The notes beneath the pieces were generated by a model. That model was not told where the DNA came from. It did no database searches and saw only the letters and a list, made by a program, of their open reading frames with translations. DNA of 64,000 nucleotides. Origin: Vulcanococcus sp943370455. Its GTDB lineage: Bacteria; Cyanobacteriota; Cyanobacteriia; PCC-6307; Cyanobiaceae. A program made the position numbers and the translations under genes. The DNA lies in NCBI GenBank assembly GCA_943370455.1, contig CALRQW020000002.1, positions 124,001 to 188,000 on the forward strand, read 5' to 3'. Below are positions 24,721-33,742 of the stretch, one piece after another. The first letter of the stretch is position 1. Each line of letters begins with the position of its first letter.

Positions 24721-27700
24721 ATGCCCCTCACCGCCCTGGTGCGCCAGCTGCAGCAGGCTTCGCTCACCAGCGAGGTGCTGCAGCGCAGCCAGCGTCCGGA
24801 GCGGCTGCGATTGAGTGGTGCAGGGCGCGGCGCCCGGGCCCTGGTGAGCAGTGCCCTGGCTGCAGCAGCCGGTGCACCACTGCTGGTGGTGGTGCCCACC
24901 CTGGAGGAGGCAGGCCGCTGGGCCGCGCTGCTCGAGTTGATGGGCTGGAGCAGCGCTCAGCTGTATCCCACCAGTGAGGGCAGCCCCTACGAACCCTTTG
25001 ATCCCACCAGCGAGATCACCTGGGGCCAGCTGCAGGTGCTCAGCGAACTGCTGGATGAGACCAGCGGCCAGCGGCTGGCGATCGTGGCCACCGAACGGGC
25101 CCTGCAACCGCACCTCCCGCCACCGGCAGCCCTCAAGGCCCAGTGCCTGAGCCTGCGTAAGGGCGACACGGTGGATCTCGAGCAGCTGGGCGAAACACTC
25201 ACGCGCCTGGGCTACGAGCGCGTCACCGCAATCGAGCAAGAGGGCAGCTGGAGCCGCCGCGGCGACATCGTGGATGTGTTCCCGGTATCCGCCGAGCTGC
25301 CGGTACGCCTGGAATTTTTCGGGGAGGAGCTGGAGAAGCTGCGGGAATTTGATCCCGCCAGCCAGCGTTCCCTCGATCCGATCGAGGTGGTGCGCCTCAC
25401 CCCCAGCGGCTATGGCCCGCTGATCGCGGCTGCGCTGCGTGAAGAAATGCCCGATGGGCTCGATCAGCTGCTGAGCCCGGAAGCGCTCGAGCAATTGCTG
25501 GAAGGGGGCACACCAGAAGGCATGCGGCGGCTGATGGGCCTGGCCTGGAATGAGCCGGCCTCGCTACTCAGCTATCTCCCTGCCAACACCCTGATCGCCG
25601 TGGATGAACGGCGCCATTGCCTGGCCCACGGCCAGCAGTGGTTCGATCACGCCAGCGACCACCACAGCGAAGTGAGCGCCGAGCTGGGCCTGGATCTACC
25701 GGCGGTGCTGCACCGGCCGCTCGAGCAAGCGCTTGCCACCACCGAGGCCTTCGCCGGTTTCGATCTGGCGGAGCTGCATGAGAGCGACAGCCATGCCAAC
25801 AGCTTCGATCTGGCCAGTCGGCCTGTGCCGGCCTATCCGAATCAATTCGGCAAGCTCGCCGAACTGATCAAGGGCTTCCAGCGCGACAAGGCCAAGGTGT
25901 GGCTGCTCTCTGCCCAGCCCACCCGGGCCGTGGCGCTGCTGGAGGAGCACGACTGCATCAGCCGCTTCGTACCCAACCCGGGCGATGTGGCCTCGATCGA
26001 TCGACTGATCGAGCAAAACACCCCGGTGGCCCTCAAAACCAAGGGCACCGCTGAGCTCGAAGGCCTGCAGCTGCCGGCCTGGAAGCTGGCGCTGATTACC
26101 GACCGGGAATTCTTCGGCCAGCAATCGCTCACGGCTACGGGCTATGTGCGCCGCCGCCGCAAGGCCGCCAGCCGCACGGTCGATCCCAACAAGATGCGCC
26201 CCGGCGATTTCGTGGTGCACCGCAACCACGGCATCGGCAAGTTCCTCAAGCTCGAGAAGCTCGCGATCAGCGGTGAATCGCGCGACTACCTCGTGGTGCA
26301 GTACGCCGATGGCCTGCTGCGGGTGGCCGCCGATCAGCTGGGCAGCCTTGGCCGCTACCGCGCCACCACCGAGCAGCCGCCCGATCTCAACCGCATGGGC
26401 GGCACGGCCTGGAGCAAGGCCAAGGAGCGGGCGCGTAAGGCCGTGCGCAAGGTGGCACTCGATCTGGTGAAGCTCTATGCCGAGCGCCACCAGGCCGCGG
26501 GCTTCTGCTTCCCCGCCGATGGCCCTTGGCAAAGCGAACTGGAGGAGTCGTTCCCTTACGAACCCACACCCGATCAGCTCAAGGCGATCGCCGATGTGAA
26601 GAGGGATATGGAAAAACCCCAACCGATGGACCGGCTGGTGTGCGGCGATGTGGGCTTCGGCAAAACCGAAGTGGCGATCCGCGCCATCTTTAAGGCGGTA
26701 ACGGCCGGCAAACAGGTGGCGATGCTCGCGCCCACCACGGTGTTGGCGCAGCAGCACTGGCGCTCCCTCTCAGAGCGGTTTGCGCCGTATCCGATCAAGG
26801 TGAGCCTGCTCAACCGCTTCCGCACCGCCAGCGAACGCAAGGCGATCCAGGAGGGCCTTGTGGAAGGCACGGTGGATGTGGTGGTGGGCACCCACCAGCT
26901 GCTGGGTAAGAGCACCACGTTCAAAGAGCTGGGCCTGCTGGTGGTGGACGAGGAGCAGCGCTTCGGTGTGAACCAAAAGGAAAAGATCAAGGCCCTGCGC
27001 AAAGACGTCGACGTGCTCACGCTGTCGGCAACGCCGATCCCGCGCACCCTCTACATGAGCCTCTCGGGCGTGCGCGAGATGAGCCTGATCACCACGCCGC
27101 CGCCGCTGCGCCGTCCGATCAAAACCCACCTCGCCGCTTTAGACGAAGAAGCCGTACGCAGCGCCATTCGCCAGGAGCTCGATCGCGGCGGACAGATCTT
27201 CTACGTGGTTCCGCGGGTAGAGGGGATCGACGAAGTGGCCGAGCGCCTGCGGCTGATGATCCCGGGCCTGCGGCTGCTGGTGGCCCATGGCCAGATGGCC
27301 GAGGGCGAGCTGGAGAGCGCGATGGTGGCTTTCAACGCCGGTGAAGCCGATCTAATGCTCTGCACCACGATCGTGGAGAGCGGCCTCGACATCCCGCGCG
27401 TCAACACGATCCTGATCGAAGACGCCCACAAATTCGGCCTGGCCCAGCTGTATCAACTGCGCGGCCGCGTGGGCCGCAGCGGCATCCAGGCCCATGCCTG
27501 GCTCTTCTATCCCGGTGATGCCTCCTTGAGCGAGGCGGCGCGGCAGCGACTCCGGGCCATCCAGGAATTCGCTCAACTGGGCAGCGGCTACCAGCTCGCC
27601 ATGCGCGACATGGAGATCCGCGGCGTGGGCAACCTGCTGGGGGTGGAGCAGAGCGGCCAGATGGAAACCATCGGCTTTGACCTCTATATGGAGATGCTCC

Positions 27701-28278
27701 AGGAATCCCTCGCCGAGATCCAGGGCCAAGACATCCCAGCGGTGGACGACACCCAGATCGATCTGCCGATTACCGCCTTCATCCCTGGCGACTGGATCGC
27801 CGACAACGACGAGAAGATGGCGGCCTACCGCGCCGCGGCCGACTGCAGCAGCCAGGACGCCCTGCTGCAGCTGGCGACCGACTGGGTGGATCGCTATGGC
27901 GCCATCCCAGCGCCGGTGATCTCCCTGCTGCAGCTGATGGAACTGAAGCTGCTGGCCAAGCGCTGCGGCTTCTCGCGCATCAAACCGGAGAAACCCAACA
28001 TCGCGCTGGAAACGCCGATGGAAGAGCCCGCGTTCCGGCTGCTGCGCCAGGGGCTGCCCCAGCACCTGCATGGGCGGCTGGTGTTCCAGGCCGGCTCCGG
28101 CACCACCTCCAAGGTGCTGGCCCGCGGCCTCGGGGTGCTGCCGATGGAGAAGCAGGTGGAGGAGCTGATGAACTGGCTCAAGCAAATGGCCGAGCAGATC
28201 CCCGGCTCCGATGGCCTCACCGATGCCCAGCGCGCCGAGCAGCTCAAGGCCAAAAACGAGGCTGTGCTGGCGGTTTGA
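24721..28278 (+). CDS. mfd: Transcription-repair coupling factor Mfd
   Basis: Mfd removes stalled RNA polymerase and recruits UvrA. The 1185-residue protein has the UvrB-like N-terminal region, the RNA-polymerase-interacting domain (about 485-560, MRPGDFVVHRNHGIGKF), Walker A GDVGFGKT (642-649), the DEEQ box VVDEEQRFGV near 742, helicase motifs TLSATPIPRTLYM and QLRGRVGRS, and the C-terminal TRCF domain. The length is normal. A perfect hairpin follows 15 nt after the stop. Confidence 0.97.
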   Translation: MPLTALVRQLQQASLTSEVLQRSQRPERLRLSGAGRGARALVSSALAAAAGAPLLVVVPTLEEAGRWAALLELMGWSSAQLYPTSEGSPYEPFDPTSEITWGQLQVLSELLDETSGQRLAIVATERALQPHLPPPAALKAQCLSLRKGDTVDLEQLGETLTRLGYERVTAIEQEGSWSRRGDIVDVFPVSAELPVRLEFFGEELEKLREFDPASQRSLDPIEVVRLTPSGYGPLIAAALREEMPDGLDQLLSPEALEQLLEGGTPEGMRRLMGLAWNEPASLLSYLPANTLIAVDERRHCLAHGQQWFDHASDHHSEVSAELGLDLPAVLHRPLEQALATTEAFAGFDLAELHESDSHANSFDLASRPVPAYPNQFGKLAELIKGFQRDKAKVWLLSAQPTRAVALLEEHDCISRFVPNPGDVASIDRLIEQNTPVALKTKGTAELEGLQLPAWKLALITDREFFGQQSLTATGYVRRRRKAASRTVDPNKMRPGDFVVHRNHGIGKFLKLEKLAISGESRDYLVVQYADGLLRVAADQLGSLGRYRATTEQPPDLNRMGGTAWSKAKERARKAVRKVALDLVKLYAERHQAAGFCFPADGPWQSELEESFPYEPTPDQLKAIADVKRDMEKPQPMDRLVCGDVGFGKTEVAIRAIFKAVTAGKQVAMLAPTTVLAQQHWRSLSERFAPYPIKVSLLNRFRTASERKAIQEGLVEGTVDVVVGTHQLLGKSTTFKELGLLVVDEEQRFGVNQKEKIKALRKDVDVLTLSATPIPRTLYMSLSGVREMSLITTPPPLRRPIKTHLAALDEEAVRSAIRQELDRGGQIFYVVPRVEGIDEVAERLRLMIPGLRLLVAHGQMAEGELESAMVAFNAGEADLMLCTTIVESGLDIPRVNTILIEDAHKFGLAQLYQLRGRVGRSGIQAHAWLFYPGDASLSEAARQRLRAIQEFAQLGSGYQLAMRDMEIRGVGNLLGVEQSGQMETIGFDLYMEMLQESLAEIQGQDIPAVDDTQIDLPITAFIPGDWIADNDEKMAAYRAAADCSSQDALLQLATDWVDRYGAIPAPVISLLQLMELKLLAKRCGFSRIKPEKPNIALETPMEEPAFRLLRQGLPQHLHGRLVFQAGSGTTSKVLARGLGVLPMEKQVEELMNWLKQMAEQIPGSDGLTDAQRAEQLKAKNEAVLAV

Positions 28279-28293
28279 AGCCAAGCCAGCGCT

Positions 28294-28321
28294 AGGCCTG
28301 GCGCCAGATCACGCCAGGCCT
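28294..28321 (+). terminator. Perfect hairpin after mfd, T-tract absent
   Basis: AGGCCTGGCG and its complement form a 10-bp perfect stem with an 8-nt loop, 15 nt after mfd. The following bases are CTCATCCCC, so there is no U-run. Position supports an end-of-transcript role; the missing T-tract weakens it. Confidence 0.45.
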
Positions 28322-28342
28322 CTCATCCCCGCGAAAGTCCGT

Positions 28343-28348
28343 TACAAT
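28343..28348 (+). promoter_or_regulatory. Candidate -10 element of the small gene at 28375
   Basis: TACAAT matches the sigma-70 -10 consensus at five of six positions and lies 26 nt before the ATG, after the mfd hairpin. I see no convincing -35 hexamer. It would give a short leader of about 20 nt. Confidence 0.4.
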
Positions 28349-28374
28349 TGTGAGAACTTCTGTTAAGGGCTCTC

Positions 28375-28563
28375 ATGGGCGCTGGTCTGGGCGAGGTGAT
28401 CGATCTGGGTTCCAGCTTCGGCGGCGGTCTGAGCCTGATTTCTTCGCTGGTGGGCCTCATTGCCCTGGGTGTGTTCGCCCTGCTGCAAGGCGACACCGGC
28501 AACGATGATGACGATTCCACCCCCGGTGGCGGCCTGATGCAGCCGGTGGGCAGCGCCGCCTGA
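28375..28563 (+). CDS. Small one-helix protein with acidic tail
   Basis: The 62-residue protein has a glycine/serine-rich start, one hydrophobic helix (about 19-38, LSLISSLVGLIALGVFALLQ), an acidic patch NDDDDS and a Gly/Pro-rich end. I do not recognise a family. It has a plausible own promoter and stands between mfd and the convergent ctpA gene, 26 nt from the ctpA stop. It is probably expressed as a separate unit. Confidence 0.65.
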   Translation: MGAGLGEVIDLGSSFGGGLSLISSLVGLIALGVFALLQGDTGNDDDDSTPGGGLMQPVGSAA

Positions 28564-28589
28564 GCCCCCCTGCGGAGCGGTAGGCAGCT

Positions 28590-29933
28590 TCAGCGGCTGC
28601 TGCCTGCTCCATTCAGTGCTGCCGGCACGTTGGCGCTGGCCGGGTTGTAAAGCTTGGCCTTGGTGACGCCATTGCTTGCTTTCACCTGCTTGAGCAGCGT
28701 GGATTCCGCCGTGCGGTACTGGCTGTCCTTGGCGGTACCGAGATCTTCAAGCCGCAGCTTCTGAGCTTCCTGGGCCGTGAGCTTGGCGCGCACATCCGGG
28801 TCGATGCCGTGCTTGTGAATGTCGCGGCCGTTGGGGGTGAGGTATTTGGCGATGGTCACGGTCATGCCGGAACCATCGGAAAGGCCGCGCACCGATTGCA
28901 CCAGGCCTTTGCCAAAAGTCTTCTCACCCACCACCACAGCGCGGTGGTTGTCTTGAAGAGCACCGGAGAGAATTTCGCTGGCGCTGGCTGAACCTTCATT
29001 CACCAGCACCACCAGCGGGCGCTGGGTGAGAGCGCGGCCATTGGCGCGCTTCGTGTCCTGAATGCCGTCGCGGGTTTTGGTGGAAACAATGACTCCTTCA
29101 TCCATCCATTGGCGCGCAATGGCGATGCTGGCCATCAACAAACCGCCAGGATTGCTGCGCAGATCGAGCACATAACCCTGCACGTTCTCGCCCTCGAGCT
29201 TCTTGAGCGCATCCGCCATGTCTTTGGCGGCATTGGCGTTGAACTGTTTGAGGCGGATGTAACCAATGCGGGTGCCATCGGCCGTGGTGTTCACCTGGCT
29301 GTCAACGGCGTGCAGCTCGATGCGGGCGCGCACCAGCGGCGCGTCCACCACCTTGCCGTCGCGGCGCAGCTGCAGATTCACCGTGGTACCGGCCTGACCG
29401 CGGATCAGCTTCACCGCGTCCTCGGTCGACATGCCCTTGGTGCTCTTGCCGTCGATCGACAGGATCACGTCCTTAGGCATCACACCGGCCCGGGAGGCAG
29501 GCGAGCCCTCAATCGGGCTCACCACCACCAACTCTTTGGTGTCTTTATCGAGGCTCAGCTGGATGCCCACCCCGGTGAGTTCACCGGAGGTGTCGATCTG
29601 CATCTCCTTGAACTCACGCGGATCCATGAACCGCGTGTAGGGGTCATCCAGGCTGGCGAGCATGCCGCGGATGGCTTCGTAGCTCTCCTTGGAACTGCCA
29701 TAGGTTTTGGAGAGCACCTGGCGGCGCAAGTTGCGCCATTTCTCCGGCGTGTACTTGCCGTTGATGTCCAGGTAGTCGCGGAAAACGATCTGCCAGGTCT
29801 GATCGATCACCTCCTTGGGGCTATCGCTCACCAACGAGGCGGCACTGGGTGCCAGCAGGGGCGGCAGGGCCACGGCCCCGAGCGCACCCACACCCACCAG
29901 CACCAGGACCCGCTTACCCCGAATGCTGACCAT
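28590..29933 (-). CDS. ctpA: Carboxyl-terminal processing serine protease (CtpA family)
   Basis: From ATG 29933 the protein has 447 residues: an N-terminal signal or anchor segment (about 9-30), a PDZ domain (roughly 90-180) and the tail-specific protease domain with NEGSASASEILSGALQDN (catalytic Ser) and GEKTFGKG (catalytic Lys). In cyanobacteria CtpA processes the C-terminus of the D1 precursor in PSII; paralogs exist, so the exact member is not certain. A TTG 33 nt upstream (29966) is a weaker start. It lies 82 nt downstream of ispG on the same strand. Confidence 0.9.
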   Translation of the reverse strand: MVSIRGKRVLVLVGVGALGAVALPPLLAPSAASLVSDSPKEVIDQTWQIVFRDYLDINGKYTPEKWRNLRRQVLSKTYGSSKESYEAIRGMLASLDDPYTRFMDPREFKEMQIDTSGELTGVGIQLSLDKDTKELVVVSPIEGSPASRAGVMPKDVILSIDGKSTKGMSTEDAVKLIRGQAGTTVNLQLRRDGKVVDAPLVRARIELHAVDSQVNTTADGTRIGYIRLKQFNANAAKDMADALKKLEGENVQGYVLDLRSNPGGLLMASIAIARQWMDEGVIVSTKTRDGIQDTKRANGRALTQRPLVVLVNEGSASASEILSGALQDNHRAVVVGEKTFGKGLVQSVRGLSDGSGMTVTIAKYLTPNGRDIHKHGIDPDVRAKLTAQEAQKLRLEDLGTAKDSQYRTAESTLLKQVKASNGVTKAKLYNPASANVPAALNGAGSSR

Positions 29934-30014
29934 CAACGAGCTCCTGAGCCCTTGCAATGAACTCAAACTAGCCCCTGAATCGGGCCTGGGAAGGAGGGAA
30001 AACCGGAGAATCCG

Positions 30015-31241
30015 TCAGGGATCCACCCAGCGGCCGTCCTCCTTGATCAAGGCAATCAGCGCCTCCACACCTTCGGCCTCCGGCACCCGGCGAATTTCGT
30101 CGCGGCCGCGGTAGAGGGAAATCACCCCAGGGGTCTTACCCACATAGCCGTAATCGGCATCCGCCATCTCGCCGGGCCCATTCACGATGCAGCCCATCAC
30201 GGCAATGTCGAGGCCGGTGAGGTGGGCGGTGGCACTGCGCACCTTGTGGAGCACCTCCTCCAGGTTGAACAAGGTGCGGCCGCAGCTGGGGCAGCTCACG
30301 TACTCCACCATCGTTTTGCGCAGGCCCAGGGCCTGGAGGATGGAGTAGCAAACCGGGATCTCTTTCTCCGGAGCCTCCGTGAGCGACACGCGAATCGTGT
30401 CGCCGAGGCCTTCGCTGAGCAGGGTGGCGATGCCGGCTGTGCTCTTGATGCGGCCGTAGTCGCCGTCACCGGCTTCGGTCACGCCCAGGTGCAAGGGGTA
30501 GTGGAAGCCTTCGGCATCCATCCGATCGGCCATCATCCGGTAGGCGGCCAGCATCACCGGCGCCCGCGACGCCTTCATCGAAATCACGATGTTGTGGAAG
30601 TCGAGCCGGTCGCAGATGCGGATGAACTCGAGCGCGCTCTCCACCATCCCGAGGGGGGTATCACCGAAGCGGAATAACATCCGCTCAGCCAGGGAGCCAT
30701 GGTTCACGCCGATGCGCAGGGCCTTGTCCTGCTGCTTCAGCAGCTTCACCAGCGGCTCAAATGTTTCGGTGATGCGATCACCGATCGCCGCAATCTCCGC
30801 ATCGGAAAACTCGGTGCGGTTGGGATCGGGCTTGTCGAACACGAACAGCCCCGGATTGATCCGCACCTTGTCAACGTGCTGAGTCACCTCCAGGGCAATC
30901 TTCATGCCGTTGTGGTGCACATCGGCCACCAGGGGCACCGGCTTGTAGGTGCTCTCCAGCCGCTGACGGATTTCACCCATCGCCTTGGCATGGGCCAGCG
31001 ACGGCACCGTGACCCGCACGATCTCGCAACCCGCCTCATGCAGCCGGCGGATGCCGGCGGTGGCGCCTTCGACATCGAGGGTGTCCTCGTTGATCATCGA
31101 CTGCACCACCACCGGGTGGTCGCTGCCCATCCACAGATCGCCTACGCGCACACTGCGGGTTTTGCGGCGGCGGATCACCGTGTCGTAACGGGGATTGTTC
31201 GCTGCCTCAGTTGCCGGATCGGAAGCCAGAGAGGCGGTCAT
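30015..31241 (-). CDS. ispG: 4-hydroxy-3-methylbut-2-enyl diphosphate synthase IspG
   Basis: IspG (GcpE) carries out the penultimate step of the MEP isoprenoid pathway with a 4Fe-4S cluster. The 408-residue protein has the start RRRKTRSVRVGDLWMGSDHPVVVQSM and the cluster cysteines in SCPSCGRTLFNLEE and VMGCIVNGPGE. The TIM-barrel region covers about 25-290. The products feed chlorophyll, carotenoid and quinone synthesis. Start ATG at 31241. Confidence 0.96.
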   Translation of the reverse strand: MTASLASDPATEAANNPRYDTVIRRRKTRSVRVGDLWMGSDHPVVVQSMINEDTLDVEGATAGIRRLHEAGCEIVRVTVPSLAHAKAMGEIRQRLESTYKPVPLVADVHHNGMKIALEVTQHVDKVRINPGLFVFDKPDPNRTEFSDAEIAAIGDRITETFEPLVKLLKQQDKALRIGVNHGSLAERMLFRFGDTPLGMVESALEFIRICDRLDFHNIVISMKASRAPVMLAAYRMMADRMDAEGFHYPLHLGVTEAGDGDYGRIKSTAGIATLLSEGLGDTIRVSLTEAPEKEIPVCYSILQALGLRKTMVEYVSCPSCGRTLFNLEEVLHKVRSATAHLTGLDIAVMGCIVNGPGEMADADYGYVGKTPGVISLYRGRDEIRRVPEAEGVEALIALIKEDGRWVDP

Positions 31242-31284
31242 GGCAGCAGCGCGCGCAAGGGCCGAAAAGGTTGGCGCAAGCCTG

Positions 31285-31929
31285 TCACAGCGAAGTGGTC
31301 AATTGGGCCAGACGCCGCTGCACATCCTGGAGGTCGTGCCAGGTGAGCCATTTGGGTGAACCCCGCTCCTTGGAGGCGTTGCGCAGCAGATAAGAGGGAT
31401 GGAGGATCGGCATCAGCCAGCGCCCCTCCAGGCTGCCCCCCTCCCCGCGGCGCCACTGGCCCCGCAACTTGGTGATCCCGCCTTTGATGCCCAGCAGGCC
31501 CTCCACCGCCGTGGCACCAGCCAGCAGAATCACGGGCGGATCCACCAGAGCGATCTGCTGATCCAGCCAGGGGCGGCAGGCCGCCATCTCCAGGGCTGTG
31601 GGCTTGCGGTTCTCCGGCGGTCGGCACTTCACGATGTTGCAAACGTAGGCATCGCGATTGCTGTCGATGCCCACGCTCTCGAGCATTCGATCGAGCAGCT
31701 GGCCGGAGCGCCCCACAAACGGTTTGCCCTGCTCGTCTTCCTGGGCACCCGGCCCTTCGCCAATCACCATCAGCGGGGCCTGGGGATTGCCGCGGCTCAC
31801 CACCACCTGGGTGCGGCTTGTGCCCAGGCCGCAGCGCCGGCAACCATCGCAGGCCTCGGCCACCTGCGCCAGCTGCTGTTCCTGCTCGGCCGCAGACAGG
31901 CTGCTGGTGGTTGGCGGAAACATCGTCAT
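31285..31929 (-). CDS. Type-4 uracil-DNA glycosylase (Fe-S)
   Basis: The 214-residue protein removes uracil from DNA. Cysteines C30, C33, C102 and C118 match the spacing of the four 4Fe-4S ligands of type-4 enzymes. GEGPGAQED (57-65) is the active-site motif and HPSYLLRN the C-terminal motif. ATGs at 31929 and 31923 are both possible. It is upstream of ispG on the same strand with 43 nt between, and 10 nt after the VOC protein gene. Confidence 0.9.
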   Translation of the reverse strand: MTMFPPTTSSLSAAEQEQQLAQVAEACDGCRRCGLGTSRTQVVVSRGNPQAPLMVIGEGPGAQEDEQGKPFVGRSGQLLDRMLESVGIDSNRDAYVCNIVKCRPPENRKPTALEMAACRPWLDQQIALVDPPVILLAGATAVEGLLGIKGGITKLRGQWRRGEGGSLEGRWLMPILHPSYLLRNASKERGSPKWLTWHDLQDVQRRLAQLTTSL

Positions 31930-31939
31930 GGCGGCGACT

Positions 31940-32362
31940 TTATGCAGCGCTCACCAGCAGCAGCAGGCCATTGCCCTCGGGGTCCAGCAGCCACACCTCA
32001 CTGCCAAAAGATTCCTGCCGCGGCTCTTCGAAGCGCTCGGCACCCAGGGCCAGTGCCTGCTGCATCCACAGCTCCAGCACCCGGTCATCCCCCTGCCGTT
32101 TGAGGCACACCGCGAGCCGTCCACGCCCCTGTGGCAAGGGCCGCTGGCGGCTGGGGCAATACAGCTCAAGCCAACCCATCCCCGGTAGCGGCACACGCCA
32201 ATGGGCCGTGCTGAAACCCGGCGAAGGGGGAGCGTCCACCAAGGCGGCATAGAAGGCCGCCAGCGCTTCAGGGTCGTCGGCGGCGAGCACCAAGGCCGCC
32301 GACACCGGCTCAATCGGATGCAGCAAGGCCGGATCTGACACGGGGCTTACCAGGCTGGCCAC
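31940..32362 (-). CDS. Glyoxalase/VOC-fold protein
   Basis: From GTG 32362 the protein has 140 residues and one pair of beta-alpha-beta repeats: VSAALVLAADDPEALAAFYAALVD at the start and EVWLLDPEGNGLLLLV at the end, both typical of the VOC superfamily. Metal ligands are not all clear, so catalysis is uncertain. The upstream part of the frame (to 32422) has no good start and would run into the promoter of the divergent aminotransferase. Confidence 0.65.
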   Translation of the reverse strand: MASLVSPVSDPALLHPIEPVSAALVLAADDPEALAAFYAALVDAPPSPGFSTAHWRVPLPGMGWLELYCPSRQRPLPQGRGRLAVCLKRQGDDRVLELWMQQALALGAERFEEPRQESFGSEVWLLDPEGNGLLLLVSAA

Positions 32363-32411
32363 GACCAAACAGTGTGCGCTGAACGCTTGCGCGGATACGG
32401 AATACGGCAGG

Positions 32412-33659
32412 ATGCACACCACACCGGCAAAGCCCCGCGGCGTTGCCCCTTTCGTCGCTGCGCCGATGCTGCGCCCGCCCTCTCAGCGCACCCTGACGCT
32501 GTCCGCCCGGGCCGAGGCTCTTCAGCCTTCCCTCACCCTGGCCATCGCCGCCAAAGCCAAGGCGCTCAAGGCCGAAGGCCACGACATCTGCAGCCTCAGC
32601 GCCGGCGAGCCGGATTTCGACACCCCCTCCTTCATTTGTGAGGCTGCGGCCGCGGCCTTGCGCAATGGCCAGACCCGCTATGGCCCCGCCGCCGGCGAGC
32701 CAGCCCTGCGGGAGGCGATCGCCGCGAAGCTCAGCCGCGAAAACCAGGTACCCACCCGCGCCGAGCAGGTGTTGGTGACCAACGGCGGCAAGCAGGCGCT
32801 CTACAACCTGTTTCAGGTGCTGCTTGGCCCGGGTGACGAGCTGCTCCTGCCCGCCCCCTACTGGCTGAGCTACCCAGAAATCGCCCGTTTGGCAGGAGCC
32901 TCCGTGCGGTTGCTGCCCAGCTCGGCCGCTGCAGGATTTCGGCTGGATCCCGCCCAGCTGGAGGCCGCCATCACGCCGGCCAGCAAGCTGCTGGTGCTCA
33001 ACAGCCCCAGCAATCCCACCGGAATGGTGCTGAGCCGCCAGGAGCTGGAGGCGATCGCCGCGGTGCTGCGCCGCCATCCCCAGGTGGCGGTGGTGTGCGA
33101 CGAGATCTACGAATTCCTGCTGGCACCTGGCCATGAGCACCACAGCCTGGCGGCGGTGGCGCCAGATCTCGCCGATCGCGTCTTCAGCGTGAATGGCTTC
33201 GCCAAGGGTTGGGCGATGACGGGCTGGCGCATCGGCTGGCTGGCCGGCAATGCCGACGTGGTGAAGGCCGCGATTGCCCTGCAGAGCCAGAGCACCAGCA
33301 ACGTGTGCAGCTTTGCCCAATTCGGAGCGCTCGCCGCCATCGAAGGCTCCCGCGACTGCGTACACGCCATGGCGGCGCAATTCAATGAACGCCGCCAATT
33401 GCTGAGCGATGGTCTGCAGGCCATCAGCGGGCTGCAATTGCTGCCTCCTGAGGGTGCCTTTTACGCCTTTCCGGATGTGAGCAGCACCGGCCTCGACTCG
33501 ATGACCTTCTGCAACCGACTGCTCGATGAGCACGGGCTGGCGGTGGTGCCCGGTGTTGCCTTTGGCGATGACCGCTGCATCCGGCTCTCCTGCGCAGCCG
33601 CCAACAGCACCATCGAAGATGGGCTCCGCCGGCTGGAGCGGTTTATCCAGAGCCTCTGA
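32412..33659 (+). CDS. Aspartate aminotransferase-family PLP enzyme
   Basis: The class I aminotransferase has 415 residues from ATG 32412, or 397 from ATG 32466, which fits the family start (LSARAEALQPSLTLAIAAKAKALKAEG) better. Motifs are SAGEPDFDTP, YGPAAGEPALREAIA, NSPSNPTGMV, CDEIYE and the PLP lysine in SVNGFAKGWAMTGWRIG. It most resembles aspartate or prephenate aminotransferases of the I-gamma type; cyanobacterial members may use several substrates. Confidence 0.88.
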   Translation: MHTTPAKPRGVAPFVAAPMLRPPSQRTLTLSARAEALQPSLTLAIAAKAKALKAEGHDICSLSAGEPDFDTPSFICEAAAAALRNGQTRYGPAAGEPALREAIAAKLSRENQVPTRAEQVLVTNGGKQALYNLFQVLLGPGDELLLPAPYWLSYPEIARLAGASVRLLPSSAAAGFRLDPAQLEAAITPASKLLVLNSPSNPTGMVLSRQELEAIAAVLRRHPQVAVVCDEIYEFLLAPGHEHHSLAAVAPDLADRVFSVNGFAKGWAMTGWRIGWLAGNADVVKAAIALQSQSTSNVCSFAQFGALAAIEGSRDCVHAMAAQFNERRQLLSDGLQAISGLQLLPPEGAFYAFPDVSSTGLDSMTFCNRLLDEHGLAVVPGVAFGDDRCIRLSCAAANSTIEDGLRRLERFIQSL

Positions 33660-33742
33660 GCGCCCGCCCAGGCTGAACAGCCCGCAGGGAGAATCAGCGA
33701 GCACCTGTTGCGGTGATACCGCAGCTGATTCCGCATCTGAGC

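Noticed and set aside
28341..28367. Possible high-light regulatory HLR1-like repeat (GTTACAATTG...TGTTAAG)
   Set aside because: HLR1 needs two close direct repeats with a fixed 2-nt spacing. The second half is distant and imperfect.
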